A stretch of 64,000 bases of DNA from Pedobacter nanyangensis. GTDB taxonomy: Bacteria; Bacteroidota; Bacteroidia; Sphingobacteriales; Sphingobacteriaceae. The position numbers and the translations under genes are program-made. Of this stretch, positions 45,199 to 54,273 are shown piece by piece. The notes beneath the pieces were generated by a model. It searched no databases. It worked only from the letters and a program-made list of their open reading frames with translations, and was not told where the DNA came from. The stretch lies in contig NZ_QMHO01000003.1 in the NCBI RefSeq assembly GCF_003313505.1, positions 519,464 through 583,463 on the forward strand. Direction: 5' to 3'. Positions within the stretch are counted from its first letter, which is position 1; every line of letters begins with the position of its first letter.

Positions 45199-46419
45199 AT
45201 GAAACCATTTAAACTGCTCATCTTTTTGCTATTCCCTTTGCTTGCCACAGCTCAGGGAAAATTTTTCTCCGTTAAAGGCAAAGACATTATTGACCCCGCG
45301 GGAAAACCCATCGTATTAAAAGGCACCAACTTAGGGAATTGGTTGGTACCCGAAGGCTACATGTTCAAATTCAAAGATGTATCATCGCCAAGAATGATCA
45401 ACCAAGTAGTTACCGAACTGATTGGCCCGGACAAAACTGCCGAATTTTGGGAGAAGTACCTGAACAACTACATTACCCAAGCAGATATCCAATACTTAAA
45501 ACGTAGTGGAATGAACGCTATCCGTATTCCTTTTCATTATAAGATGTTCACTACCGAAAGCTACCTGGGCTCCAATAATCCAAATAGAGGTTTTGAACTT
45601 TTAGACAAAGTGATCAAATGGTGTAAAGAGGAAAACTTACCCGTAATTTTAGATATGCACTGTGCTCCTGGCGGGCAAACAGGCGATAATATCGACGATA
45701 GCGATGGTTATCCATTTTTGTTTGAAAGCCCAAAAAGCCAGGCACTCACCATTGCCATTTGGAAAAAAATAGCACAACGCTACAAAAATGAACCTGCGGT
45801 TTTGGGCTATGATTTATTGAACGAACCTATTGCGCACTATTTCGATACCAAAACCTTAAATGTGCATCTTGAACCTTTATATAAAGCCATTACTGCCGAG
45901 GTGAGAAAAGTGGACAAAAACCATATCATCTTTTTAGGTGGCGCACAATGGAACTCTAATTTTAAAGTTTTCGGTGCGCCTTTTGACAGTAAGCTAGTTT
46001 ACAGTTTCCACAAATATTGGACGGCCACTACGCAAGACGTTATTCAGGAATATCTAGATTTTAGAGACAAATATAACGTGCCCATTCATGTAGGGGAAAC
46101 AGGAGAAAACAACGACCAGTGGATATTGGAGTTTAGAACTTTAATGGAGAAACACCAAATTAGCTGGCACTTTTGGCCTTATAAAAAGATGGATGCCAAA
46201 GCAGGCATTGTCAGTTTCCCTAGACCTGAAAACTACGACCTGATCATTAAATATGCCGACCAAGCCAAAGCAAATTTTGCCGATATTAGAAAGTACGCTC
46301 CGAAAGACCGTGCGGCTATTGAAGTGGTTTTAAACCAACTCTTGGAAAATTGCAAGTTTGAAAAGGCTACAACCAATGATGGCTATTTGAAAGGATTGGG
46401 GCTGAAAGAAGGCAAGTAA
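45199..46419 (+). CDS. Secreted glycoside hydrolase family 5 protein
   Basis: The 406-residue enzyme has a signal peptide (cleavage near ATA-QGK, residue 19) and a single GH5 domain. The acid/base glutamate E209 is in GYDLLNEPIAH and the nucleophile E300 is in IHVGETGENN. Other GH5 blocks are LKGTNLGNWLVPEGYM, GMNAIRIPFHY and VILDMHCAPGGQ. The GNWLVPEGYMF and DMHCAPGGQTG strings resemble exo-beta-1,3-glucanase or glucosidase-type GH5 more than cellulases, but the substrate cannot be fixed from sequence. It lacks a T9SS domain, so it is probably periplasmic or lipid-free secreted. Confidence 0.9.
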   Translation: MKPFKLLIFLLFPLLATAQGKFFSVKGKDIIDPAGKPIVLKGTNLGNWLVPEGYMFKFKDVSSPRMINQVVTELIGPDKTAEFWEKYLNNYITQADIQYLKRSGMNAIRIPFHYKMFTTESYLGSNNPNRGFELLDKVIKWCKEENLPVILDMHCAPGGQTGDNIDDSDGYPFLFESPKSQALTIAIWKKIAQRYKNEPAVLGYDLLNEPIAHYFDTKTLNVHLEPLYKAITAEVRKVDKNHIIFLGGAQWNSNFKVFGAPFDSKLVYSFHKYWTATTQDVIQEYLDFRDKYNVPIHVGETGENNDQWILEFRTLMEKHQISWHFWPYKKMDAKAGIVSFPRPENYDLIIKYADQAKANFADIRKYAPKDRAAIEVVLNQLLENCKFEKATTNDGYLKGLGLKEGK

Positions 46420-46428
46420 TTGAAATTG

Positions 46429-46467
46429 GTTTCTCTCCTTCAATTCATTATTTAGCAGGAGAGAAAC
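46429..46467. repeat. Perfect 11-bp inverted repeat at convergent gene ends
   Basis: GTTTCTCTCCT at 46429-46439 and AGGAGAGAAAC at 46457-46467 are perfect complements across 17 nt. The second arm lies within the last codons of the LytTR gene. It could end the GH5 transcript, although no T-run follows. Confidence 0.6.
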
Positions 46468-47164
46468 TGCCTTTCAAGATTTGAAAAACGTATTCTTTGT
46501 AATTGGTGCCAATAGGAATTTCCCGAGCACCAATTTCAATATCGTTCATGGTAAAGGCAGTAATTTTCTTCTGGTTAACGATATAAGAACGATGAATCCG
46601 TAAAAAATGAAAAGGCTTTAACTCCTGTTCCATGTCGCTGATTTTATATTTAGCAGTGATTTGCTGGTTGACACAGTGAATCACGATATAATCTTTTAGG
46701 CTTTCTAGATAAAGAATATCTTCCACGTTTAACTTATGAAACTTCCCACCAGCTTTGATGTAAATAGACTGGTTGGTTACGGCTGTAGCTTTTAGCGGCG
46801 GTTGCACTTTCGTTGTTCTCAAATACCGATCTATCGCTTTAAAAAAGCGGTCAAAAGTGATCGGCTTCAACAGATAGTCTACAATATCCAAATCATACCC
46901 ATCTACGGCGTATTCCCTGTAAGCGGTAGTAATAATTACAGCGGGTGGATTTTTAAGCGTCTTCAAAAAATCAATTCCAGTAAGCTGTGGCATTTTAATA
47001 TCCAAAAACAAAAGGTCTATTGTTTCGGTCCTCAACACCTCTAAGGCTTTAATGGCATTACTACAGGTTGCTACTACCTCAAACAAATCCAGTTTTTCTA
47101 AATGGGTTTGAAGCAACTGTATCGCCAAAGGCTCATCATCAACTAAAAGACATCTTACTTTCAT
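46448..47164 (-). CDS. LytTR-family response regulator
   Basis: The 238-residue regulator has a receiver domain (about 1-120; CLLVDDEPLAIQLL, phosphoacceptor aspartate in LLFLDIKMPQ, TTAYREYAVDGYDL, DYLLKPITFDRF). A LytTR DNA-binding domain covers about 140-235 (ILYLESLKDYIVIHC, FLRIHRSYIVN, REIPIGTNYKEYVF). ATG at 47164 is preferred to a GTG one codon upstream. It overlaps the kinase gene by 26 bp and forms a LytS/LytR-type pair. Confidence 0.93.
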   Translation of the reverse strand: MKVRCLLVDDEPLAIQLLQTHLEKLDLFEVVATCSNAIKALEVLRTETIDLLFLDIKMPQLTGIDFLKTLKNPPAVIITTAYREYAVDGYDLDIVDYLLKPITFDRFFKAIDRYLRTTKVQPPLKATAVTNQSIYIKAGGKFHKLNVEDILYLESLKDYIVIHCVNQQITAKYKISDMEQELKPFHFLRIHRSYIVNQKKITAFTMNDIEIGAREIPIGTNYKEYVFQILKGSFSPAK

Positions 47165-48242
47165 CACTCACCTGGACTTTGTTTGTTTTCAAATCAGCTA
47201 TATTCAGTAAAGTTACAAAGGTACTTTCACTAATGTAAGTTTTAAATTCGTGGTTTTGCGGGTAGATTAATGCCAATTGTTTGCGCACATTTTCGAGGCC
47301 AATGCCATCGCTTGGCATTTCTTCATCCTTAGGCACAAAAGAATTATAAACCATAAAAGAGAAATTGCCATTACTCAACGTAAGATGAATAGCAATGGAT
47401 GGCCGACCAATATCCTCACCAGCACCATGTTTAAAGGCATTTTCTACGATAGACAGCAAAATTAAAGGAGCAATATCCAAATCTTGGTCAATGGAATGAG
47501 TGAAATTAACTTCCAAACGCTCATCATACCGCAGTTTTTCGAGGTCGATGTAGTTTTTCAGCAAGGTAATTTCGGTAGATATGGGTACAAATTTGCCCTT
47601 GCAACGATAGAGTACGTGGTCCAAAATTTCCGACAGGCCAGCAATAGATTTAGAGGTTACTGGCGAATTGACCAAGGACAACGAATAAATATTGTTAAGG
47701 GTGTTGAAGAGAAAATGTGGATTTAACTGCGCTTTTAAGGCATGAAGCTCTGCTTCGGCCTTTTCCTTTTCCAACACCAATGTGCGCTGCTTAATCAAAT
47801 ACCTGTCTTTAACTAATTTGAGGAAGCCAAAAATCCAGGCCAAGGAAAAATTTTGCAGAAAGTAAACCACGATTAACTGCCGAATATCGGTTAGAATTTC
47901 CCAAATAGATTCTTGTTCAAAAGGTGGTTTACGAATAATGGGCTCCAGCACATGCACTACCATAATACGGGAAAACGCACTAATCAGATAGCTGCCAACA
48001 ATGAAATAAATCATAGTCACCAAATAATTATCATCCTTAAGCAGCTTTGGAATAATGAAATAGGCTACAAAATAACAGGCCATCATGTAAAATGCCAAGC
48101 AAAAAGCATTATCAATTAAGGCATCCCTAAAGCTCATGCCCTCGGGAACTTGCGGAACAATGAAAACCACCAGCCAGAATATGACATGGCTAGAAACCCG
48201 GTAAACCGTGCTATAACGTATCGCTTTGTCTAAAATGGACAT
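47139..48242 (-). CDS. LytS-type sensor histidine kinase
   Basis: The 367-residue kinase has four membrane helices in the first 150 residues, a coiled-coil linker (LVLEKEKAEAELHALKAQ) and the His_kinase domain with LNPHFLFNTLNNIYSL. A HATPase domain follows (IVENAFKHGAGED, DGIGLENVRKQLALIYP). There is no extracellular sensor domain, so it probably senses within the membrane. The gene is divergent from the TonB-dependent family protein across 200 bp, an arrangement often seen when the pair controls the receptor. A -7 box is 4 nt before the ATG. Confidence 0.92.
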   Translation of the reverse strand: MSILDKAIRYSTVYRVSSHVIFWLVVFIVPQVPEGMSFRDALIDNAFCLAFYMMACYFVAYFIIPKLLKDDNYLVTMIYFIVGSYLISAFSRIMVVHVLEPIIRKPPFEQESIWEILTDIRQLIVVYFLQNFSLAWIFGFLKLVKDRYLIKQRTLVLEKEKAEAELHALKAQLNPHFLFNTLNNIYSLSLVNSPVTSKSIAGLSEILDHVLYRCKGKFVPISTEITLLKNYIDLEKLRYDERLEVNFTHSIDQDLDIAPLILLSIVENAFKHGAGEDIGRPSIAIHLTLSNGNFSFMVYNSFVPKDEEMPSDGIGLENVRKQLALIYPQNHEFKTYISESTFVTLLNIADLKTNKVQVSDESKMSFS

Positions 48243-48246
48243 TAAT

Positions 48247-48254
48247 CAAATATA
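48247..48254 (-). promoter_or_regulatory. -7 box of the LytS-type kinase gene, 4 nt from the start codon
   Basis: The minus strand reads TATATTTG followed by ATTA and the ATG at 48242. A leaderless message is predicted. Confidence 0.5.
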
Positions 48255-48281
48255 CCAATCGTATAAATTCAAAAGGTGTTT

Positions 48282-48332
48282 GTAGACAAATGTTCTAAAA
48301 AAACATCCGAATAGGTAAAAATCGTAGACAAA
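48282..48332. promoter_or_regulatory. GTAGACAAA direct repeats in the divergent regulatory region
   Basis: GTAGACAAA occurs at 48282-48290 and 48324-48332, 42 bp apart (about four helical turns). LytTR proteins bind pairs of direct repeats, so these are candidate sites for the adjacent regulator. The spacing is longer than the usual pair, so this is tentative. Confidence 0.35.
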
Positions 48333-48442
48333 ACAGAATCATCTTCCCGTAGAGATTATACAACCACATTTCTATAGTATCTGGCTTTCATTCTCATTTG
48401 ATATATCCCTGTAACACATCTTTGGAGCATCAAATATCAAAG

Positions 48443-50812
48443 ATGAAGTTTACCAAGATTATTGCATTACTACTGGTTTTATTTAGCACTTTACAAAGTA
48501 CTGCTCAGGAAACCAAAACCGTTTACCTTAAAGGGAAAGTGCTTGAAAGTGAAACCCAATTGCCTATTGAAGGTGCTGGAATTACCCTGTTAAATCCTGT
48601 TGACCAGAAAAAAATAGCTGGTATAGCTACGGATAAAAATGGAGAATTTATCCTGCAAATGGCTAGGGGAAACTACCATATCAAAATTGAGTTTATTTCT
48701 TTTAAAGCCATCATCCTGGAGAATAGATTATTGGACAAGGACATGGACCTGGGCAGTTTATCCTTGCAAACTGATGTTAAATTATTAAAAGCTGTAGATG
48801 TGATTGGCGAGAAATCATCGGTTTCGCTAGACCTGGATAAAAAAACCTTCAACGTTGGGAAAGACCTTATTTCTAAAGGCGGAAATGCCAACGATATCCT
48901 CAACAACGTACCTTCTGTAAATGTTGATGCCAATGGCACCATAAGTTTAAGGGGGAATAGCGGCGTGAGGGTCCTCATCAATGGTAAACCTTCCATGATA
49001 TCGGCCAACAACGGCTTGGAGCAAATTCCTGCCAGCAGTATTGAGAAAGTAGAAGTAATTACCAACCCTTCGGCCAAATATGAAGCCCAAGGTGGTGCGG
49101 GCATTATCAATATTGTACTCAAGAAAAACAGTTTATCTGGTTTAAATGCCTCGGTACAGGCTGGAGTTGGTAGCCCTACCAATTACAATGGCAACGTTAA
49201 CCTAAGTTTCAAAACAGAAAAATTTAACCTGTTCAGCAATGTAGGTGTTCGTTTTAGAGATTTTGAAATTAAAGAAGATCGATTGCAGACTACCTTGAAC
49301 AATGGCACAACAAATGTATTGCGCCAAAACAACCTTACGCACAGACGCGACGACTCCTACAACTTTTATATCGGTGGCGATTATTACTTTAATCCTAAAA
49401 ATACGCTTACAGGGAGTTTTTATCACAGCACCCTCATCCTTAACAACAAAATCAACTACAGTTACAATTATTTCAATGACAATAATACCAACGACAGCAC
49501 CCTACATCGCTTTGAGCATTACAAGGAGCCTAAAAAATACAATCAGCTTGAGCTGAGCTACGTGAAAACCTTTGATAAAAAGGACAAAAGCTGGACAACG
49601 AGTTTGCGTTACGATTTCTGGAATGACGACGAAAATCAAAACATCAGCCAAAAGAAAATGTTTCCTACAGGAACACCAGAAAGCAATCTCATCACCAAAA
49701 ACATCGAAAGCAGCAACGACATTTATATCCAAAGCGACTATAACACCAAACTAGGTGAGAGCGGAAAATTTGAGACGGGAGTGAGAAGTGATTTGCGAGC
49801 CATTAAAAGTGACTATTGGGCTATTTCCAACGGCATTGCCCTACCCCAATACAACAATAAGCTTAATTACGACGAAAATTTGGTAAGCGCTTACGTACAA
49901 CTGGGACAAAAAATCAACCGATGGAATTACCTTTTGGGATTGAGAACAGAAATGTCTTTCATTGGTATCTCCGACAGGGCTGGCACGTTTGACGACAGCA
50001 AACGATACATCGATTTTTTCCCAACCGTTCATTTGACCTACGAACTACAAAAAACCACCGATTTGCAGTTAAGTTACAGTCGTAGAATTAACCGCCCTCA
50101 ATTTTGGCAGCTAAATCCGTTTGGCGGGCTTTCTGATGCGCGTAACCTTACCGTTGGAAATCCCGACCTAGACCCAACCTACAGCAATTCATTTGAACTG
50201 GCTTTGCTAAAAAAGTGGGATAAATTCACCATAACGCCTTCTGTTTACTATGCCCATACCAAAAACTATTTCCAATATGTATTGAAACAAACAGATGATG
50301 GCTTTTTCTTAAACACACCCATTAATTTAGATAAGGAGGAAAGATATGGCGTAGAAATTTCTAGCACCTACAACGCATTGAAATGGTGGCGCTTATCACT
50401 CAACTTTAACTATTACGGCTTTAAACAGCAAGGGGAATTTGAAGGAAGGCAATATGGTGCCAATAATAAAACTTGGACCAGTCAGTTGAACAGCAAAATA
50501 AAACTACCGAAGAATTTGGCCATTGAAACCATCTTTAGCTACAGAGCTAAATTTCAGGATATACAATCTGTTAACAAAGCAGTTTACAGGCTAAACATAG
50601 GGTTAAGCAAGGATATTTTAAACGAAAAAATGACCCTGAATTTAGCCGCCAACAACCTACTCAACACGCTTATTGACCGTCGAGAGCTCAACACACCAAG
50701 TTATCAATTACAGTCAACCAATTATGGTTTGGGCAGGGTATTTAACGCTACAGTGGTTTATCGTTTCAACCGAAAAAAAGGAGACAAAGACCGATTGCCA
50801 GACGAGAATTAG
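48443..50812 (+). CDS. TonB-dependent/outer-membrane beta-barrel family protein (OMP_b-brl_3 type)
   Basis: The 789-residue protein has a signal peptide ending near STA-QE (residue 22) and a carboxypeptidase-regulatory-like domain (about 26-115; LKGKVLESETQLPIEGAG). The plug carries NDILNNVPSVNVDANGTISL and the typical EKVEVITNPSAKYEAQGGAG (about 185-205). A large barrel ends in VVYRFNRKK. This type takes up or senses small ligands and has no SusD partner here. ATG at 48443 starts directly at the signal peptide; an in-frame alternative start 15 codons earlier was rejected. The divergent LytTR pair is the probable regulator. Confidence 0.9.
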   Translation: MKFTKIIALLLVLFSTLQSTAQETKTVYLKGKVLESETQLPIEGAGITLLNPVDQKKIAGIATDKNGEFILQMARGNYHIKIEFISFKAIILENRLLDKDMDLGSLSLQTDVKLLKAVDVIGEKSSVSLDLDKKTFNVGKDLISKGGNANDILNNVPSVNVDANGTISLRGNSGVRVLINGKPSMISANNGLEQIPASSIEKVEVITNPSAKYEAQGGAGIINIVLKKNSLSGLNASVQAGVGSPTNYNGNVNLSFKTEKFNLFSNVGVRFRDFEIKEDRLQTTLNNGTTNVLRQNNLTHRRDDSYNFYIGGDYYFNPKNTLTGSFYHSTLILNNKINYSYNYFNDNNTNDSTLHRFEHYKEPKKYNQLELSYVKTFDKKDKSWTTSLRYDFWNDDENQNISQKKMFPTGTPESNLITKNIESSNDIYIQSDYNTKLGESGKFETGVRSDLRAIKSDYWAISNGIALPQYNNKLNYDENLVSAYVQLGQKINRWNYLLGLRTEMSFIGISDRAGTFDDSKRYIDFFPTVHLTYELQKTTDLQLSYSRRINRPQFWQLNPFGGLSDARNLTVGNPDLDPTYSNSFELALLKKWDKFTITPSVYYAHTKNYFQYVLKQTDDGFFLNTPINLDKEERYGVEISSTYNALKWWRLSLNFNYYGFKQQGEFEGRQYGANNKTWTSQLNSKIKLPKNLAIETIFSYRAKFQDIQSVNKAVYRLNIGLSKDILNEKMTLNLAANNLLNTLIDRRELNTPSYQLQSTNYGLGRVFNATVVYRFNRKKGDKDRLPDEN

Positions 50813-51152
50813 CTAATTAGATAATTGGATAATTAGTGCATTCCGTTGCTGGCCTGTCATTGCCAGCTCGATTGGCAATCGTACATAAACTTAACTATAG
50901 CATTATGATTTCCCGCCTACGCGGAAATTACGTTTAGCAAGGCATACCCCTAAAATAAATTCAGGGTGACGGTATATATGGACGCTCCGTCATGCTGAAT
51001 TTATTTCAGCATCCGCTTTTAGGATGTTTTCATCCTCGTTTCCAAACAACTAAAAAATCTGAAAAGGAATCTCTAACTGTATCTTTTACCTACAGATTCT
51101 CCTCTAACGAATAATCCGTACAGGTTATGCTCAGGATCACAAGGTACAAAAA
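50813..51152. repeat. Composite intergenic cluster of dispersed repeats
   Basis: Between the receptor gene and uvrA lie several units in sequence. They are an AT-rich TAATTAGATAATTGGATAAT string (about 50814-50835), GTCATTGCCAGC (about 50858), a TTTCCCGCCTACGCGGAAAT hairpin (about 50909), and TAAATTCAGGGTGACGG with inverted CCGTCATGCTGAATTTA (about 50956-51010). No gene or clear terminator was found. Confidence 0.6.
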
Positions 51153-53996
51153 CTACCCTTCCATTTCCTTTTTCAGAAACTTACCCGTTAAGCTAATTGG
51201 GTTTTCAATCAATCCCTCCGGCGTACCTTCAAAAATGATTTTACCGCCACCAGCACCACCTTCTTCGCCCAAATCAATTACCCAATCGGCTACTTTAACC
51301 ACGTCCAAATTGTGTTCAATCACCAGCACGGTATTGCCCTTATCAACCAGTTCATTCAGCACACCCAGCAATACGCTAATATCCTCAAAATGCAGTCCCG
51401 TAGTAGGCTCATCTAAAATATAGAACGTTTTACCAGTATCTTTTTTAGAAAGTTCCGTGGCTAGTTTCACCCGTTGCGCCTCACCACCCGATAAAGTGGT
51501 CGATGCCTGACCCAAACGGATATAACCTAAACCAACATCGTTCAAAGTTTTAATTTTACGATAAATGGAAGGCATGTGTTCAAAGAAATGACAAGCATCC
51601 TCAATGCTCATATCCAACACATCACTAATCGATTTTCCTTTATAGCGAACTTCTAAAGTTTCACGATTGTATCTTCTGCCGCCACACTCCTCACAAGGCA
51701 CCTGCACATCAGGCAAGAAATTCATTTCAATTACCTTCATGCCCGCACCTTGGCAAGTCTCGCAGCGTCCGCCTTTTACATTGAACGAAAAACGCCCCGG
51801 TTTGTAGCCTCTAATTTTCGCCTCTGGCAAAGCCACAAACAAATTCCTGATGTCAGAAAAAACGCCTGTATAGGTAGAAGGATTAGAACGAGGGGTACGA
51901 CCAATAGGTGCCTGGTCAATTTCAATTACCTTATCAATTTCTTTTAAGCCCGTAACCTTCTCGTAAGGCAAAGGTTTTTTCTTCGCTCTAAAAAAGTGAT
52001 GGTTCAAAATCGGGTACAAGGTTTCAGTAATCAAACTGGATTTACCACTACCCGAAACACCCGTAACGGCAATAAACTTACCTAACGGAAAATCTACCGA
52101 AACATCTTTTAAGTTATGTCCAGAAGCTTTGATAATCGACAATTGATGCCCATTACCTTCCCTACGTTTTTTAGGAATTTCAATTCCTTTCTTACCATTC
52201 AAATAAGCGGCTGTCAGGGTGTTCGATTTCAGGATTTGCTTAGGTGTTCCCTGGGCCACTACCATACCACCGTGCACGCCCGCCGAAGGACCGATGTCAA
52301 TCACATGGTCGGCCTCCAAAATCATGTCCTTATCGTGCTCCACCACCAAAACGGTGTTACCCAAATCACGTAAGTTTTTCAGGGCGGTAATGAGCCTTTC
52401 GTTATCACGTTGGTGCAAACCAATACTCGGTTCATCCAAAATGTACATTACGTTCATCAGCTGAGAGCCAATTTGCGTAGCCAAACGAATACGTTGTGCC
52501 TCACCACCTGAAAGAGTACGCGAAGTGCGGTCTAAAGTCAAATAGTTCAAACCCACATCCAGCAAGAAGCCAATACGAGCCCTAATTTCTTTCAATATTT
52601 CTTTGGCAATGGTGTTTTGGCGTTCGCTCAATCTTTCCTCTACCCCATCAAACCATTTGTGTAAATTGTTGATATCCATCTCCGCCAATTCGAAGATGTT
52701 TTTTCCATCTACCTTAAAATGCAGGCTTTCCTTTTTCAATCTTGCTCCGTGACAGGCTGGACAAGTTTCCAATCTCCTGAAAGCTTCCATGTCATCGGCT
52801 GCGCCCTCACCTCTTTTCTCCTGCTGCTCTTCCAGCAACTTAATGATCCCATCAAAGGTTACTTGGTAGTTTTGTACGTTCCATTTGTTGTAGGCCACTT
52901 CCACCGAAATCAAATCAGGGGCACCGTTCAAAATCAAATCAATGGCTTCATCGCCCAATTTTTCCAAAGGGGTAGATAAAGAGAAATTATATTTTTTGGC
53001 TAAGGCCTTTAATACTTGAAAAACCCAAATATCACGATACTCACCAAGTGGCAACAAGCCTCCGTTCAAAATGCTCAGCTTCATGTTGGGCATAATAGAT
53101 TTTTTGTCTACCACAAAAATGTAGCCCAAGCCATCGCAGGTTTCACAAGCGCCATAAGGCGAGTTGAACGAGAAACTATTCGGCTGTGGCTCATCGTAAG
53201 AAATACCCGTAGTTGGGCACATCAAAAACTTACTGAAATGCGCTACGTTATTGTCCTTATCGCTAATTTTAATAATCCCTTTACCCAATCGCATAGCCGT
53301 TTGAATGCTATCCAACAAACGCTTGTGGTCTTTAGGGTCAATAATCAGTCGGTCAACCACAATTTCAATATCGTGGATTTTGTAACGGTCCACCTGCATT
53401 TTGGCTACAATATCTTTGATTTCCCCATCCACACGAACCTTTACATAACCTTGCTTACGGATTTGTTCAAACAATTCACGGTAATGGCCCTTACGCCCTT
53501 TTACCACAGGTGCCAATATATTTACGGCAGATTTTTCAAACTTTTTGTAGATGTTCTGCAAAATCTGGTCCTCGCTCATACGCTCCATTTTTTCGCCAGT
53601 ATTGTACGAAAAAGCTTCGCCCACACGGGCATAAAGCAAACGCATAAAATCGTAAATTTCGGTAATGGTACCTACCGTTGAGCGAGGGTTTTTGCTGGTC
53701 GTTTTTTGCTCAATGGCAATTACGGGGCTCAGTCCCGAAACCTTATCTACATCTGGCCGCTCCATACCACCCATAAACTGACGTGAATAGGCACTAAATG
53801 TTTCCATGTAGCGGCGCTGTCCCTCGGCATAAATCGTATCAAATGCCAATGATGATTTACCGCTACCACTTAGGCCAGTAACCACCACCATTTTATTCCT
53901 TGGGAAACTTACATCGATATTCTTCAGATTGTGCACCCTTGCACCGTATACTTCTACATCCTTTTGCTCACCCAAATCTACATGCTTGTTCGCCAT
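51153..53996 (-). CDS. uvrA: Excinuclease ABC subunit A
   Basis: The 947-residue DNA-damage sensor of nucleotide excision repair has two ABC modules. The first Walker A is TGLSGSGKSSLAFDT and the second is TGVSGSGKSSLI. Two signature motifs (LSGGEAQRIRLATQIGS and LSGGEAQRVKLATELSK), Walker B segments ILDEPSIGLHQRD and ILDEPTTGLHFED, and the zinc cysteines CETCQGAGMK and CEECGGRRYN are all intact. Length and order are normal. The -7 box is 32 nt upstream of the ATG. Confidence 0.97.
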   Translation of the reverse strand: MANKHVDLGEQKDVEVYGARVHNLKNIDVSFPRNKMVVVTGLSGSGKSSLAFDTIYAEGQRRYMETFSAYSRQFMGGMERPDVDKVSGLSPVIAIEQKTTSKNPRSTVGTITEIYDFMRLLYARVGEAFSYNTGEKMERMSEDQILQNIYKKFEKSAVNILAPVVKGRKGHYRELFEQIRKQGYVKVRVDGEIKDIVAKMQVDRYKIHDIEIVVDRLIIDPKDHKRLLDSIQTAMRLGKGIIKISDKDNNVAHFSKFLMCPTTGISYDEPQPNSFSFNSPYGACETCDGLGYIFVVDKKSIMPNMKLSILNGGLLPLGEYRDIWVFQVLKALAKKYNFSLSTPLEKLGDEAIDLILNGAPDLISVEVAYNKWNVQNYQVTFDGIIKLLEEQQEKRGEGAADDMEAFRRLETCPACHGARLKKESLHFKVDGKNIFELAEMDINNLHKWFDGVEERLSERQNTIAKEILKEIRARIGFLLDVGLNYLTLDRTSRTLSGGEAQRIRLATQIGSQLMNVMYILDEPSIGLHQRDNERLITALKNLRDLGNTVLVVEHDKDMILEADHVIDIGPSAGVHGGMVVAQGTPKQILKSNTLTAAYLNGKKGIEIPKKRREGNGHQLSIIKASGHNLKDVSVDFPLGKFIAVTGVSGSGKSSLITETLYPILNHHFFRAKKKPLPYEKVTGLKEIDKVIEIDQAPIGRTPRSNPSTYTGVFSDIRNLFVALPEAKIRGYKPGRFSFNVKGGRCETCQGAGMKVIEMNFLPDVQVPCEECGGRRYNRETLEVRYKGKSISDVLDMSIEDACHFFEHMPSIYRKIKTLNDVGLGYIRLGQASTTLSGGEAQRVKLATELSKKDTGKTFYILDEPTTGLHFEDISVLLGVLNELVDKGNTVLVIEHNLDVVKVADWVIDLGEEGGAGGGKIIFEGTPEGLIENPISLTGKFLKKEMEG

Positions 53997-54028
53997 ATAT
54001 TATTCGCTCCGTTTTAAAAAATAGCTTG

Positions 54029-54036
54029 CAAAATTA
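54029..54036 (-). promoter_or_regulatory. -7 box of uvrA
   Basis: The minus strand reads TAATTTTG, matching TAnnTTTG, 32 nt before the ATG at 53996. No LexA-type site was recognised nearby. Confidence 0.45.
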
Positions 54037-54143
54037 ACGAAATAAAAGCACAAAAGCTATTGATTTCCAGATAACGGAACAAGGAGATGAGTTGTTTTAC
54101 AAGGAGATGAGAAGCGCAACGAAAATGCAATCAAAACGGCAGT

Positions 54144-54206
54144 CCCGCTTTCCCTACAAGTCCGCACTCGCTGCGCTCGCTTGCGGGCTTTCCGTTCAAT
54201 CGGGGC
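54144..54206 (-). repeat. GC-rich dispersed repeat, copy B
   Basis: Read on the minus strand this unit goes from CCCGATTGAACGGAAAGCCC through GCAAGCGAGCGCAGCGAG to GGGAAAGCGGGA. It shares the block order with copy A at 6987-7050. It lies in the gap between uvrA and the T9SS protein gene. Confidence 0.65.
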
Positions 54207-54273
54207 TATTTTACATAAGCCTGTAAACAAAAACGACGAGCAAAAGATAGGCATTTCAATACCGAAGCCTTTC

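Noticed and set aside
54057..54254. A minus-strand 65-codon frame after the uvrA promoter
   Set aside because: It is made largely of the GC-rich dispersed repeat and has no family match.
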